From: Oscillospiraceae bacterium
GTDB lineage: Bacteria > Bacillota > Clostridia > Oscillospirales > Ruminococcaceae
Assembly: GCA_017483465.1 (NCBI GenBank)
Contig: JAFUWN010000005.1
Location: 62,001 to 126,000 of the forward strand
DNA length: 64,000 nucleotides
Direction of reading: 5' to 3'
Shown here: positions 52,255 to 62,326 of the stretch, piece by piece
How the letters are laid out: every line of letters starts with the position of its first letter
Position numbering within the stretch: the stretch's first letter is position 1
Translations under genes and position numbers: made by a program
The notes under the pieces: model-generated
What the model was told of the DNA's origin: nothing
Database searches by the model: none
Seen by the model: only the letters and a program-made list of their open reading frames with translations

Positions 52255-53019
52255 TTATCGCACAATCAGAGGAGTCATTTTCGTACATTTACCACATTTT
52301 TTTTCAAATTCTATCAATACCCCGTTCAGATAACAGGCTCCTGAGGCTTCTTTATACCGCTTAGGTACATGCAGACACATTCTCTCCAATGCTATTTTTT
52401 TCTCTGTTCCGAGTATGGAATCTTCTACACCGGTCATGCCTGCATCTGTGATATATCCCGTATGATTTTCCAGAATACAGGCATCTGCTGTCTGTACATG
52501 CGTATGTGTCCCCAGAACAGCCGTTACTCTTCCTGCCAGATAATACCCCATTGCTTTTTTTTCCGATGTGGCTTCAGCATGGAAATCTACAAAAATATTC
52601 GGCGTGTCCAGTTCTTTCAGCAGCATATCCGCTGTCGTAAACGGATTTTCTAAATTTTCCATAAACAGCACACCGGACAGATTCAGCACCGCAATCTGAC
52701 AACTGCCCATATCACAGACAGTCATCCCTTTTCCGACACAGGCTTCGCCGTAATTGGCAGGCCGGATAATACAGTCATTCTCATAAATCTTCCAGTCTGA
52801 CCGCCGCTGAAATGCGTGATTCCCTGTTGTAATCACATCTGCTCCGGACTCAAATATCCGATCGGCTGAGTATGCTGTAATGCCGTTTCCGTCTGCGGAG
52901 TTCTCGCCGTTTACAATCACGAGATCTGTTTCATATTCCCGTTTCAGTCCCGGCAGCCGCTTTTTTAAAAATTCACAGCCGATATTTCCTACTACATCTC
53001 CGATAAATAATACTTTCAT
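52255..53019 (-). CDS. ymdB: YmdB-family phosphodiesterase
   Basis: This 254-residue protein starts MKVLFIGDVVGNIGCEFLKK and has LVIVNGENSADGNGITAYSA, VITTGNHAF, FVDFHAEATSEKKAMGYYLA and VLGTHTHVQTAD, the full set of di-iron ligands of YmdB. Bacillus YmdB hydrolyses 2',3'-cyclic nucleotides and controls biofilm and motility decisions. It lies five bases downstream of the acyltransferase-like gene, so it is probably the last gene of a long lagging-strand operon. Confidence 0.93.
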   Translation of the reverse strand: MKVLFIGDVVGNIGCEFLKKRLPGLKREYETDLVIVNGENSADGNGITAYSADRIFESGADVITTGNHAFQRRSDWKIYENDCIIRPANYGEACVGKGMTVCDMGSCQIAVLNLSGVLFMENLENPFTTADMLLKELDTPNIFVDFHAEATSEKKAMGYYLAGRVTAVLGTHTHVQTADACILENHTGYITDAGMTGVEDSILGTEKKIALERMCLHVPKRYKEASGACYLNGVLIEFEKKCGKCTKMTPLIVR

Positions 53020-53024
53020 ACTCT

Positions 53025-54452
53025 TTATTTTCCTGTTCCCTCAGTACCTGTGATTTTTGCAATCAGATCATCCACAGAATCTTCCTGCACCGGAATGCCT
53101 TGTTCTTCCAAGATTTCATTCAGCGTTGCCGGTTCATGCTTCTGTACTTCCACAGGAGCCGGCCTGTGTGTTTCCGGTACCGGTTCCGGCTGGATGACAG
53201 GCGGAACTGTCGGTTCTTCTTCTGTTCTTTCCGTCTGTACTTCAAACGGCAGAGATTCTCTGCTTTCTGTCTCTTCTTCTGGATTTCTCTGCTCCGGTAT
53301 CGTTTCATATTCCTGAACCGGTTCTTCCGGCAGAGGTTCCAGTTTTCTTAAAGGCTTGGTTTCAGATATTTCAGATATTTCTTCTTCCTCTTCTTCCTCG
53401 TCCTCTTCTTCATATTCATCCGGACTGAACAGCGTTCTGGCCATGAAAACCGGAATCTGAATAAACAGCCCTACTGTACAGCAGATGATAAAAATGACCG
53501 GTACGGCAATCAGCCCGACAAGCATTAAAATTTCCTGTTCCGGGAAATATTCTTCCAGTGACGGCAGAACAAAATCTATTACCGTATCTCCTAAAATCAG
53601 AGCGGCAATTGCTCCGCCGGAGGCATTCGAGAAAAATCTGTGCAGGGGTGTATCTCCTCTTTTCGTACTATGAAATAAACTCAGCGTCAGCAAAGCTGTC
53701 ATCAGAGACGGCAGACTTGCCATGCTGTCAAACTGCGGATAACATAAAATTCCACGTTCTGTGCAGATATAGACAACTGCTGCTGTCTGTAGTCCGCATA
53801 ATAATAACAATAATACCAGATAGGCCACACGGCTCAGACTTTTTGCATATCTCCGTACAAAGGCTCCGCCGATAAACCCTGCAAACGGGGCAAGCAGCTT
53901 GCACCACGGCGGTATCAGATAATACCCTGAAATGACAATCATCGGCTGTAACGTACTTACTCCGGCCGTTACTGCCAGAAATGCCAGCCTTGCATTATAT
54001 GTCCTCAAGTCATGAAATGCTGCACTCAGAAACGGGGCAAATAACAGCAGCATCACATACATCCCTGCAAATTTTGTCGTATCTGTTGCCGCAAAATCCC
54101 GTATCAATCCCCAGATTTCTTCTTTTGTCAGAGATTCTTCAAATATAATTCTCCGAATCAGCATGGCTCCCAGACTGCTGATGAGATAAATATACAATAA
54201 CCGGATCAGCGGTCTGACTGACCGCCAGGAAAGCCGCTTCGTACTCAATACATATCCTGTACATGCGGATAACAGCATGGCTCCTGATAAACAAAACCAT
54301 CTGCCGGCGATCGGCAGGGCACTGTCATAGGTTACGGGCATTTCCATAAATCCTACTGCTTTGAAATATTCCAGCCCTAACAGCAGCATCACACCTAATA
54401 CTGCCATTAAATCCGCACAGAGATATTTCCCTTCTTTTCTTGTCTCAGACAT
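53025..54452 (-). CDS. Multi-pass membrane protein, acyltransferase-3-like, with acidic tail
   Basis: This 475-residue protein has about ten hydrophobic helices (residues 12-335), followed by a cytoplasmic tail of about 140 residues rich in Glu and Pro (EEYEEEDEEEEEEEISEISE). The helical part (YFKAVGFMEMPVTYDSALPI, then FCLSGAMLLSACTGYVLSTK) resembles acyltransferase family 3 proteins that O-acylate surface polymers, but the catalytic His near the N-terminus is not evident. The ATG at 54452 follows AGGAGG by six bases. The tail is disordered and may dock a partner. Confidence 0.6.
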   Translation of the reverse strand: MSETRKEGKYLCADLMAVLGVMLLLGLEYFKAVGFMEMPVTYDSALPIAGRWFCLSGAMLLSACTGYVLSTKRLSWRSVRPLIRLLYIYLISSLGAMLIRRIIFEESLTKEEIWGLIRDFAATDTTKFAGMYVMLLLFAPFLSAAFHDLRTYNARLAFLAVTAGVSTLQPMIVISGYYLIPPWCKLLAPFAGFIGGAFVRRYAKSLSRVAYLVLLLLLCGLQTAAVVYICTERGILCYPQFDSMASLPSLMTALLTLSLFHSTKRGDTPLHRFFSNASGGAIAALILGDTVIDFVLPSLEEYFPEQEILMLVGLIAVPVIFIICCTVGLFIQIPVFMARTLFSPDEYEEEDEEEEEEEISEISETKPLRKLEPLPEEPVQEYETIPEQRNPEEETESRESLPFEVQTERTEEEPTVPPVIQPEPVPETHRPAPVEVQKHEPATLNEILEEQGIPVQEDSVDDLIAKITGTEGTGK

Positions 54453-54479
54453 CTGATTCCTCCTCATGTCTCTCTTATC

Positions 54480-55592
54480 TTATAATTTCAGCTTATCTGC
54501 AATATCCGTATTCCCGAAATGTTCCTGCCGATACTGCATGATCATAATCTGTATTTCATATTTCTGAAAAGCATTTGCCGCTTTCAGCATCATCATAACT
54601 TCTTCTTCTGTGAACCGGTACTTTTCCAGTATATTTTTTATGATCTCAAAACTTTTGCACCGGATAAATTCTCTGATCACTTCTTCTTTCCATTCCGGAA
54701 AAGCATCCAGACAAAACAGATCATTCATGTGATTGCAGAAAAAATTGTTCAGTTCCTCGCAGATGTCCTCTTCTGTCAGATGTTCTTTCATGTCAGCAGC
54801 TATCATTTCAATCTGCTTCCGGCAGATTTCCGTAATATCTTTCTGATATAAATCTGCTGTAATTTCCGCAAGTTCAAACCGGAGTGCAAATAACGGCAAT
54901 ATATATTCCTCACTCCAAAACTCTGTTTCCAATACTGCACGTCCAAAATCTTCCGGAAATTCTCCTGTCTGCAAAACCGTCAGTACATCCTGCATTAATT
55001 TTTCATGCTCCAGGACATTAAAAAAATAAATTTCTTCTGTTTCTTCTATTTCTTCCGAAGACGGAACAAATACAAAATATCTTTTCTGTTCTGTATAAAA
55101 ATGCAGTTTCAGACTCGTATTGCAATCTATTGCAAGCTCCTGATGCTGATAACAACTTAATTCCTGTATCTTCGCAGAAATTTTCGCTTCTCTGACGGTC
55201 ACCGGCAAAATCAAATGCTTCAGCCCTGACGGGACAAAAATCAATTCTGTCAGATCTGTATTATATACCGCTCCGTTCCAGACTCTTACTCCGGAGGCTT
55301 CGGATAATATCACTTCTTCCAGATGACGGCAGCCGTTCAGCCAGCTTGTGTCAAATTTCGCTTTCCCATACATCCCGAATCTTTTTAATCCTGTGCATTC
55401 CGAACACAAGTTCCGGCCGATTCTCCTGACAGATTCCGGAATTACCAGTTCTTTCAGAAAATCACAGCCCGAAAATGCTCCGTCTCCGATTTCTTCTACG
55501 CTGTCCGGAATTTTTATGCTTTCCAGTGACCGCATATCTTCATAGGCTCTTGCTTTAATCTGCTTCGTTCCTGCCGGAATTTCAATATGCAT
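54480..55592 (-). CDS. Leucine-rich-repeat (BspA/LRR_5-type) protein
   Basis: This 370-residue protein has BspA-like repeats in the first 150 residues (MRSLESIKIPDSVEEIGDGA, FSGC, then FLKELVIPESVRRIG). The C-terminal half is helical, acidic and of unknown type. There is no signal peptide, so unlike most BspA-type proteins it is probably cytoplasmic. It overlaps the CYTH gene by one base and is part of the same operon. The role may be protein binding. Confidence 0.75.
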   Translation of the reverse strand: MHIEIPAGTKQIKARAYEDMRSLESIKIPDSVEEIGDGAFSGCDFLKELVIPESVRRIGRNLCSECTGLKRFGMYGKAKFDTSWLNGCRHLEEVILSEASGVRVWNGAVYNTDLTELIFVPSGLKHLILPVTVREAKISAKIQELSCYQHQELAIDCNTSLKLHFYTEQKRYFVFVPSSEEIEETEEIYFFNVLEHEKLMQDVLTVLQTGEFPEDFGRAVLETEFWSEEYILPLFALRFELAEITADLYQKDITEICRKQIEMIAADMKEHLTEEDICEELNNFFCNHMNDLFCLDAFPEWKEEVIREFIRCKSFEIIKNILEKYRFTEEEVMMMLKAANAFQKYEIQIMIMQYRQEHFGNTDIADKLKL

Positions 55593-56107
55593 TATTTCTC
55601 CTCCGGAAATTTCAGACTCAGTGACAAAGTAAAATTACTGTAACCCGGCTTATCTGTCACATCTGCGATGATCTTCAGCCAGTCCGGTAATATCACAGGC
55701 TTTTCAATATCCGGAAGTTCTATTTCCAGTGTCGCATATTCCTCACTGAATGCATATAAATCAATCTCCAATATCTGATTTTCATACGGAATACAGCACC
55801 TGATCTTTTGAATGCTCTTGTGTTCGTCATCTGCTTCTGTCAGCAATTCCCGATATTCTGCTTCTGTGATCTTATCTTCCAGTTCGATCCGTTCTCCGAA
55901 GCCGATCTTCTTCTTTCTGGTATACGTATATTCCCAGTTTCCGGCACTCCCACGCTTCCGGATTCTCCGGCCGAAGCCTGTTCCGTCTTCTTTCAGATAC
56001 GTCTGTGTAATCTCTGTTGCACGGCATTCCGGCACTGTTTCCAGAAAGGCAAGCTCCGGCTTCTCAATCAGATATTTTCTTTCTATTTCTTTCGGCAGTT
56101 CTTTCAT
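55592..56107 (-). CDS. CYTH-domain protein (triphosphatase/adenylate cyclase family)
   Basis: This 171-residue protein starts MKELPKEIERKYLIEKPELA; EIERKYLI is the ExExK signature of the CYTH domain. Further charged strands (GFGRRIRKRG, YTRKKKIGFGERIELEDKIT) line the phosphate tunnel. CYTH enzymes hydrolyse triphosphates such as inorganic triphosphate or thiamine triphosphate. The ATG at 56107 overlaps the end of the thioesterase gene by 44 bases; an upstream ATG at 56155 would extend the overlap and has no ribosome-binding site. Confidence 0.85.
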   Translation of the reverse strand: MKELPKEIERKYLIEKPELAFLETVPECRATEITQTYLKEDGTGFGRRIRKRGSAGNWEYTYTRKKKIGFGERIELEDKITEAEYRELLTEADDEHKSIQKIRCCIPYENQILEIDLYAFSEEYATLEIELPDIEKPVILPDWLKIIADVTDKPGYSNFTLSLSLKFPEEK

Positions 56108-56504
56108 CTTGCATAATCCCTTTTGTATCAGTCTTGCTCTGGAATTTCTCGGCATTCACGATAAATCTTTTATGTGTGCCGTGGCCGATTTCTGTCACTT
56201 CATCCTGGGCGGTCACTTTGAATGTAATCTCCCGGCCGTTGACTTCGATAATCTTAGCATCGGCATAGACTGTCATTCCGACAGGAGTCGGCGTGATATG
56301 CTCGATATGCAGAGAAATCCCCACTGATGTTTCATTTTCATCCAGAAACGGCTTCACGGCTGCACAGGCTGCTTCTTCCATCAGAGCCGCCATTGACGGC
56401 GTTGCAAATACTTTCAGCGAGCCGCTTCCCACTGCAATCGCTAATTTATCCGTTGTGACTCTCGTATAAACTTCCGCAGTTTCTCCTACTAAAATTTCTT
56501 TCAT
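56064..56504 (-). CDS. Hot-dog thioesterase (fluoroacetyl-CoA thioesterase-like)
   Basis: This 146-residue protein starts MKEILVGETAEVYTRVTTDK and carries FATPSMAALMEEAACAAVKP (the conserved Thr and Glu) and EVTEIGHGTHKRFIVNAEKF (the His). This arrangement matches FlK-type hot-dog thioesterases. The physiological acyl-CoA is unknown. The ATG at 56504 has AAAAGGAG upstream. Its last 14 or so residues are beyond the fold and overlap the CYTH gene. Confidence 0.82.
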   Translation of the reverse strand: MKEILVGETAEVYTRVTTDKLAIAVGSGSLKVFATPSMAALMEEAACAAVKPFLDENETSVGISLHIEHITPTPVGMTVYADAKIIEVNGREITFKVTAQDEVTEIGHGTHKRFIVNAEKFQSKTDTKGIMQDERTAERNRKKISD

Positions 56505-56539
56505 GCTTCTCTTTCTCCTTTTCTGAGTGCTTATTTCTC

Positions 56540-57073
56540 TCAATAAGAATTAATCAGCTCAAAGTTCCAGACATAATCTTCCGGATTCTTACAGAATAAT
56601 TCATATTCTTCATCATTTATAAAATTTTCTTCTTTTACTACCATTTTTGGATAATGCCTGCCGTCTATTTCAAAAAAACGCAGAAAATCCAGAATTTTTT
56701 CTGCATTCTTCAGATTAATCGCCTGATAATCCAGCGGATCCCAGATAGAGTCAGGATAATCATCTTCTTCCAATAAAGAACGACCTATCAGATATTTATA
56801 AATTTCCGGAAAAGACTCTTTCGGTACAGAAAACATATAATCCGGTTCTTCTTCATCCAGGCTCTCTCCGCCGTACTTCTGTACAATCTCTATCAGATCA
56901 TCCCGGACATCATAGCATTTTCTCCAGTAACAAATCTCGAAACAATCGTGATCTTCCGTCTCTTTCAGCCAGGATTCTCCGTATTTTTCATAATCTGTCC
57001 GGTCTGAGACTGAAACTATCCTGTTATCTGCTTTCTTCCGGATTCTTGCCTGTATATATAAATCCAGTCCCAT
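56540..57073 (-). CDS. Hypothetical protein, 177 residues
   Basis: This acidic, Tyr- and Asp-rich soluble protein starts MGLDLYIQARIRKKADNRIV, a start seen in a group of uncharacterised bacterial proteins beginning MGLDxYI. A central CYWRKCYDVRDDLIEIVQKY may be helical. No enzyme motif was found. The ATG at 57073 is nine bases after GGAGG, four bases beyond the HD gene stop. A longer frame overlapping the HD gene was rejected. Confidence 0.6.
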   Translation of the reverse strand: MGLDLYIQARIRKKADNRIVSVSDRTDYEKYGESWLKETEDHDCFEICYWRKCYDVRDDLIEIVQKYGGESLDEEEPDYMFSVPKESFPEIYKYLIGRSLLEEDDYPDSIWDPLDYQAINLKNAEKILDFLRFFEIDGRHYPKMVVKEENFINDEEYELFCKNPEDYVWNFELINSY

Positions 57074-57077
57074 AGGC

Positions 57078-57674
57078 TCAATCCTCCAGTAACATGCCGG
57101 CTGATTTTGCTGCTTCAATTATCTCTTTTGCCAATTCGCCAATCCGCTCGCTTCCGGCTTCGGTTACACCGCAGTTGCGGTTTTCTACCTGCGATGCATG
57201 AATCCCGTGCTTCTTCCAGGAAATACCCCCTTTTGTATAATTCAGCAGCATCGGATGAATCCGGTCAAGTGCATTCGCAAATTTTGCCTCGGCTGTCTCA
57301 CGGGCTTCAAATTCTTCCCATAATCCCCGGTATTCTCTGCACTGCTCTTCCGGCAATAACGCAAAAATCCGATCGGCGGCTTTCTGTTCCCGTTCTGCTT
57401 TTGACTGATTCCCGACTGTATCATAACAATACGTATCTCCGGCATCAATTTCAACTACATCATGAATCAGAACCATTTTCATGACATGCAGAATATCTAC
57501 TTCTTCCCGGGCATGTTCGGCCAGAACGGCTGCCATAACCGCCAGATGAAAACTATGCTCGGCATCATTTTCCTGTCTGTCCTCATGCAAAACCAGTGTC
57601 TGACGATAGATATTCTTTAATTTATCCAGTTCCAGTATAAATGCTATCTGCTGTGAAAATCTGTCATTCTGCAT
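57078..57674 (-). CDS. HD-domain phosphohydrolase (YfbR/HDDC2-like)
   Basis: This 198-residue protein has the HD metal site: NDAEHSFHLAVMAAVLAEHA (H), KMVLIHDVVEIDAGD (HD) and a later NALDRIHPMLLN (D). The pattern is that of 5'-deoxynucleotidases and related hydrolases of nucleotide pools. The ATG at 57674 has AGGGTGA upstream; the GTG at 57681-57683 overlaps the GH3 stop codon. It is tightly packed in the operon. Confidence 0.82.
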   Translation of the reverse strand: MQNDRFSQQIAFILELDKLKNIYRQTLVLHEDRQENDAEHSFHLAVMAAVLAEHAREEVDILHVMKMVLIHDVVEIDAGDTYCYDTVGNQSKAEREQKAADRIFALLPEEQCREYRGLWEEFEARETAEAKFANALDRIHPMLLNYTKGGISWKKHGIHASQVENRNCGVTEAGSERIGELAKEIIEAAKSAGMLLED

Positions 57675-57679
57675 TGTTA

Positions 57680-59248
57680 TCACCCTAAAATTCCCATTTT
57701 CTCTTTTTCCTGTAAAATCCGGCGGACACTCTCGTTAATCCGGTCTTCCGAAATCCGGCCGCTGTTTACGGCCTCTTCCACCGCATTCACAGAAGCTGTT
57801 AAATCTGTCGGCATTAAAATTATATCAACTCCGGCTTCTACTGCCATCACAGCTGAATCTGCCGGGCTGTAACTCCCTGCAATCGTATTCATATTAAAGG
57901 CATCTGTCACTAAAATTCCGTTGAAATGCAGTTCATTCCTCAGCCAGTCCGTGCACACCACATGCGATAAACAGGACGGTAAATTATCTCCTGCTCCTGT
58001 AATAATCTGATGACTGACCATCACAAAGTCCGAACCTGCTTCTATTCCGGAACGAAACGGAATAAATTCCCCATTTCTTAAATCTTCCAGACTTCTGTCT
58101 ATGATAATCTTATCATCATAATGTGCATTTCCGTTCTCTGCTCCAAGCCCCGGAAAATGTTTCAGTGTTGCCGCAACGCCTGTACTCTGCAAGCCCTGTA
58201 CTACGCCTGATACCATATTCCCGACAACTTCCGGATTGTCACTGAAAATTCTTGTTCCCAGTTCATTTCCGGCATTCAGATTCACATCCGCTACAGGGGC
58301 AAAATCCAGATTAAACCCGAACTGCCTGATGTCATTTCCCAGTGTCTGGCCGATTCCATAGGCTTCATTCCAGTCATTCCGCTCGCCGTAAGTTCCCATC
58401 GGACTCAAGGCCGTTGTTCCCAGATTCTTTGCACATCTCGCTACTAAACCGCCTTCTTCATCAACTGCAAAAAACATTCCGATTCCGGTATCTCTCGCAT
58501 ATGTCTGCGTATTCGACAGCATTTCTGTTGTCTGGCCTCCGGATACCAGATTCTTCGCAAAATAAATCAATCCGCCTACAGGCTGGTTATATACACATTC
58601 CTGTGTCCAGCTTCCGGCTGCTGTGACTGTATCTGCTCCGGTCAGAACTTCCGGCGTGACAATAAACATCTGATAAATTTTCTGCTTCAGATTCATAGCA
58701 TTCAGTATCTCTTCTGCATTTCCTGTCAGATGTATGACTTCCGGTCTGGTTTCTTCCGGTTCCGGCTCAGGCTCAGGGGAGGGAGCTGTCTCGATTACAG
58801 GATCTGTCATCACTGTGGTCTGTGTCGTTTTGGAAGAAGCCGACCGGGATGTGACAGTTGTCCGCTTGTTTCCTGCATCTCCGGCAGAGGCATAATAATA
58901 CACAATTACTGTTTCTTCCGGATTGGCTTCATCCTGTATAACTTCTGTTGCAATCAGTTCTGTTCCGGACTGGGTTTCTGATACGGCTGTTTCTGCTGTT
59001 GTTTCTGTCGTTTCTGTTTCCGAAGCCTTTACAGACGATACTTTCACAGAACGATTTTCTTTGATATGCAATGCCGCTGTTGTCTGAACGGTAACTGTCG
59101 TGGTCTCCCATACCGTCCCTGAAACAGATGTTCCTGAAACGGCTGTTTCAGGAAATTCCATCTGTTCCTGTTCAATCCGCCTGCCGCATCCTGTACTCAG
59201 AAGCAGACAGGCAAATATCCCTATTATTTTTATAGTTTTCTTCATCAT
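57680..59248 (-). CDS. Glycoside hydrolase family 3 lipoprotein (beta-N-acetylhexosaminidase-like)
   Basis: This 522-residue protein begins [20 protein letters not shown] with a lipobox ending in Cys. A Thr/Ser/Glu-rich linker of about 160 residues follows, then a GH3 N-terminal barrel. VAATLKHFPGLGAENGNAHY and GILVTDAFNMNTI (with the nucleophile Asp) match NagZ-type hexosaminidases, which cleave GlcNAc from muropeptides. The linker would project the domain from the membrane. It starts with a one-base TAATG overlap with proS, so it is translationally coupled. Confidence 0.88.
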   Translation of the reverse strand: MMKKTIKIIGIFACLLLSTGCGRRIEQEQMEFPETAVSGTSVSGTVWETTTVTVQTTAALHIKENRSVKVSSVKASETETTETTAETAVSETQSGTELIATEVIQDEANPEETVIVYYYASAGDAGNKRTTVTSRSASSKTTQTTVMTDPVIETAPSPEPEPEPEETRPEVIHLTGNAEEILNAMNLKQKIYQMFIVTPEVLTGADTVTAAGSWTQECVYNQPVGGLIYFAKNLVSGGQTTEMLSNTQTYARDTGIGMFFAVDEEGGLVARCAKNLGTTALSPMGTYGERNDWNEAYGIGQTLGNDIRQFGFNLDFAPVADVNLNAGNELGTRIFSDNPEVVGNMVSGVVQGLQSTGVAATLKHFPGLGAENGNAHYDDKIIIDRSLEDLRNGEFIPFRSGIEAGSDFVMVSHQIITGAGDNLPSCLSHVVCTDWLRNELHFNGILVTDAFNMNTIAGSYSPADSAVMAVEAGVDIILMPTDLTASVNAVEEAVNSGRISEDRINESVRRILQEKEKMGILG

Positions 59249-60699
59249 TAATAAGCTTTGCCCCAGAGTACCATGTGCTTTGCAGGCTTTCCGCAGCAGA
59301 CACATACATCAGAAATCTGCTTCTGCTCTAACGGAATACATCTTGAACCTGCTCCGGTCTGTGCCTTGACTTCATCTTCACAGGCTTCTTCTCCGCACCA
59401 CATGGCTTCGATAAAGCCGTCACCTTTTTCTGTCAGTGCCTGATTGATTTCTTCAATCGTTCTGCACTGATATGTTCTTCTGTTTCTGTTTTCCAGTGCG
59501 GCCTGATACAGTCCGTCATGCACTTCCTGTAATTTCTCCTGTACGCTCTCAACAAGGCTATCCAGCGAAACACTTGTTTTTTCACCGTTATGACGTGTCG
59601 CAAGCACACACTGATCTGCTTCAATATCCCGAGGCCCGATCTCAACTCTTACCGGAACACCTTTCATTTCATATTCTGCAAACTTCCAGCCGGGGGAATT
59701 TTCTGTATCATCCAGTTTAACTCTGATTCCGGCGTTCTTCAGTTCATGATATAATTCTCTTGCCTTGTCCAGTACACCTTCTTTATGCATTGCTGCCGGT
59801 ACAATTACAACCTGAATCGGTGCAACTGCCGGAGGCAGTACCAGACCATTATTATCACCGTGTGTCATGATAATTGCTCCGATTAATCTTGTTGTCACAC
59901 CCCAGCTTGTCTGATGCGGATACTGTAATTTATTATCCTTTCCGGCATACTGAATAGCAAATGCCTTTGCAAATCCATCCCCGAAATAATGAGAAGTTCC
60001 GGCCTGCAATGCCTTGCCGTCATGCATCAGTGCTTCAATCGCATAAGTCGAGACGGCTCCTGCAAATTTATCACTCTCTGTCTTCTTGCCCTGTACCACA
60101 GGCATTGCCAGGGCATCAATGCAGAATCTTGTGTAAACATTCAGCATTTTTTCAGTCTCTTCAACCGCTTCTTCGGCAGTCGCATGAATTGTGTGACCCT
60201 CCTGCCATAAAAATTCTCTCGATCTTAAAAACGGTCTTGTCGTCTTTTCCCATCTGACAACGCTTACCCACTGATTATATAACTTCGGCAGATCTCTGTA
60301 AGAATGTACAATCTGGGCATAATGCTCGCAGAACAGCGTTTCTGATGTCGGACGGACACACAGCCTTTCTTCCAGCTTGTCATTGCCTCCATGTGTCACC
60401 CATGCTACTTCCGGGGCAAATCCCTCGACATGATCTTTCTCTTTCTGTAACAGAGATTCCGGAATAAACATCGGCATACATACATTTTCATGTCCTGTTT
60501 CTTTAAACATGCCGTCCAGAATTTTCTGGATATTCTCCCAGATTGCATACCCATACGGCCGGATGACCATACAGCCTTTTACACTTGTATAAGCAATCAG
60601 TTCTGCTTTCTTGACAATGTCCGTGTACCACTGTGCGAAATCTTCATCCATAGATGTAATTGCTTCTACTGATTTCTTGTTTTTATCCTGCTTTGCCAT
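59248..60699 (-). CDS. proS: Prolyl-tRNA synthetase, archaeal/eukaryote type
   Basis: This 483-residue class II synthetase starts [20 protein letters not shown] and has [43 protein letters not shown] and the C-terminal zinc-like cysteines ([39 protein letters not shown]). This is the ProS type without the bacterial INS editing domain. The ATG at 60699 was chosen over a TTG at 60708, because AAGG lies about 12 bases before it. Confidence 0.95.
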   Translation of the reverse strand: MAKQDKNKKSVEAITSMDEDFAQWYTDIVKKAELIAYTSVKGCMVIRPYGYAIWENIQKILDGMFKETGHENVCMPMFIPESLLQKEKDHVEGFAPEVAWVTHGGNDKLEERLCVRPTSETLFCEHYAQIVHSYRDLPKLYNQWVSVVRWEKTTRPFLRSREFLWQEGHTIHATAEEAVEETEKMLNVYTRFCIDALAMPVVQGKKTESDKFAGAVSTYAIEALMHDGKALQAGTSHYFGDGFAKAFAIQYAGKDNKLQYPHQTSWGVTTRLIGAIIMTHGDNNGLVLPPAVAPIQVVIVPAAMHKEGVLDKARELYHELKNAGIRVKLDDTENSPGWKFAEYEMKGVPVRVEIGPRDIEADQCVLATRHNGEKTSVSLDSLVESVQEKLQEVHDGLYQAALENRNRRTYQCRTIEEINQALTEKGDGFIEAMWCGEEACEDEVKAQTGAGSRCIPLEQKQISDVCVCCGKPAKHMVLWGKAY

Positions 60700-60729
60700 A
60701 CTCTTCAAAACCTTTCTTGATTATTATAA

Positions 60730-61002
60730 TTATTTTTTATCTTTCTTCCGGACAACTGCTTTTTTCTTCACAATCTCCGGTTTCTCTTCCGGTTCGGGAG
60801 GCAGTTCGTAAATCGAACGCACGGTATATTTCTCACCCGTCTTCTTTTTCTTAAAAGTTTCCGGTCTGTGCCTGGATTTCCATTTATCAATATATTCTGC
60901 CATTTTCGGCGTGAATACTGCCGCAATGAATATCAATGCGAACACTCCGAAACATTTCAGCCCGAAACGAAGAATCAGACTGCCGTCAACTGCATGTTCC
61001 AT
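60730..61002 (-). CDS. Small single-pass membrane protein
   Basis: This 90-residue protein starts MEHAVDGSLILRFGLKCFGV, with one hydrophobic helix (about residues 10-32), followed by a strongly basic tail (RHRPETFKKKKTG, KKKAVVRKKDKK). Not recognised. The ATG follows AAAGGACTGGTCAG. It is the first gene after the promoter at 61021-61049, ahead of proS, so it heads the lagging-strand operon. Confidence 0.6.
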   Translation of the reverse strand: MEHAVDGSLILRFGLKCFGVFALIFIAAVFTPKMAEYIDKWKSRHRPETFKKKKTGEKYTVRSIYELPPEPEEKPEIVKKKAVVRKKDKK

Positions 61003-61020
61003 TCTGACCAGTCCTTTGCT

Positions 61021-61049
61021 ATTATACCATATTCCGGCATATTTGTAAA
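61021..61049 (-). promoter_or_regulatory. Promoter of the lagging-strand operon
   Basis: TTTACA (61044-61049) and TATAAT (61021-61026) on the minus strand with a 17-base spacer. No terminator was seen downstream until past ymdB. Confidence 0.8.
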
Positions 61050-61058
61050 TACTTTTGC

Positions 61059-62309
61059 TTACAGATTCCCTGATGCCCTCGCATTCGCAAGCATCAGCTT
61101 GATTCTGTTTTCCTGATTGACCCTTGTTGCTCCCGGATCGTAATCAATTGCGATGATATTCGCATTCGGATAGCGTTCCTTTACGGCCCGGCTCATGCCT
61201 TTGGCTATAATATGATTCGGCAGACAGCCAAACGGCTGTGTACAGATAATATTTTCCGTTCCGCTTTCGGCAAGTGCTCCCATTTCTGCGGGAATCAGCC
61301 AGCCTTCACCCATGTTGACTCCTAATCCGATATACTGCTCGACCGAATGCAGCAAATGCTCGAAATCATGCGGCGGCCGGAATACACCGTGTTCTGTCAT
61401 CTGTCGGACAACTCTTTTCTGCTCGGCAAGAAACATCTTGTAAAACATCTGATATACAGGCAGAGCGGCACTCTTCCGGCCGTAAAGCTTCAACTCATTG
61501 CCTTTTGTAAATAAATAATACAATACAAATTCCAGCAATGACGGCACTACCGGTTCACAGCCCTCCGAAATCAGAAAATCTTCCAGATGATTATTCCCTA
61601 ACGGAGAATATTTTACATAAATCTCTCCGACGATTCCTACTCTGATCTTAGGCACGGTTGAACGTTCGATCTTCGCAAAATCTCTTAACATCATCTCATA
61701 ATATTTCTTCGTGTGGACATACTCGTTTGAACTCAGTAATTTCTTGACTCTCTTAATCCAGACATTCAGAACTTTCTTCGATGTCCCTTTTACAAGCTCA
61801 TAAGACCGGCACTGATTATACAATGTCTGAAGCATATCTCCATAACCAATCCCGTACAGAATCCGGACAATCTCCGACGTGCTGATTTTCCAGCCGTTTT
61901 CCGGATCTTTCTCCATGCCGACAAAGTTCAGCGATATGACAGGCACCTGCGGAAACGTGTCTTTCAGTGCTTTTCTTAACAAATAAATATAATTCGAGGC
62001 ACGGCAGCCGCCGCCTGTCTGCGGCAGCATCAATGCGACTTTATTCACATCATAACGGCCGCTTTTCAATGCCTCCATGAACTGCCCGATGCATAACAGT
62101 GCCGGATAACAGGTATCGTTATGCACATTCTTCAGGCCTTCGTTGATGACGGCTCTCGATTCGCTGTGCAGAACTTCGCATTTATATCCATAAATACTGA
62201 AAATATGCACCATCAATTCAAAGTGTATCTCCAGCATGGTCGGAATCAGAATCGTATGCGTTTCTTTCATTGCCTTGGTAAAAATCGGATAATCTCTCTC
62301 TTTTTCCAA
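61059..62309 (-). CDS. 2-hydroxyacyl-CoA dehydratase-like subunit of the activase system
   Basis: This 416-residue protein starts with TTG at 62307-62309, nine bases after AAAGGAG (no in-frame ATG is nearby). It carries PALLCIGQFMEALKSGRYDV, MLPQTGGGCRASNYIYLLRK and CTQPFGCLPNHIIAKGMSRA, with several cysteines that may bind a 4Fe-4S cluster. Such domains occur at the C-terminus of large fused 'acyl-CoA dehydratase activase' proteins in Clostridia. Here it is a separate gene 17 bases after the activase gene. The substrate is unknown. Confidence 0.75.
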   Translation of the reverse strand: MEKERDYPIFTKAMKETHTILIPTMLEIHFELMVHIFSIYGYKCEVLHSESRAVINEGLKNVHNDTCYPALLCIGQFMEALKSGRYDVNKVALMLPQTGGGCRASNYIYLLRKALKDTFPQVPVISLNFVGMEKDPENGWKISTSEIVRILYGIGYGDMLQTLYNQCRSYELVKGTSKKVLNVWIKRVKKLLSSNEYVHTKKYYEMMLRDFAKIERSTVPKIRVGIVGEIYVKYSPLGNNHLEDFLISEGCEPVVPSLLEFVLYYLFTKGNELKLYGRKSAALPVYQMFYKMFLAEQKRVVRQMTEHGVFRPPHDFEHLLHSVEQYIGLGVNMGEGWLIPAEMGALAESGTENIICTQPFGCLPNHIIAKGMSRAVKERYPNANIIAIDYDPGATRVNQENRIKLMLANARASGNL

Positions 62310-62326
62310 ACTCTCATTCTCCTTTC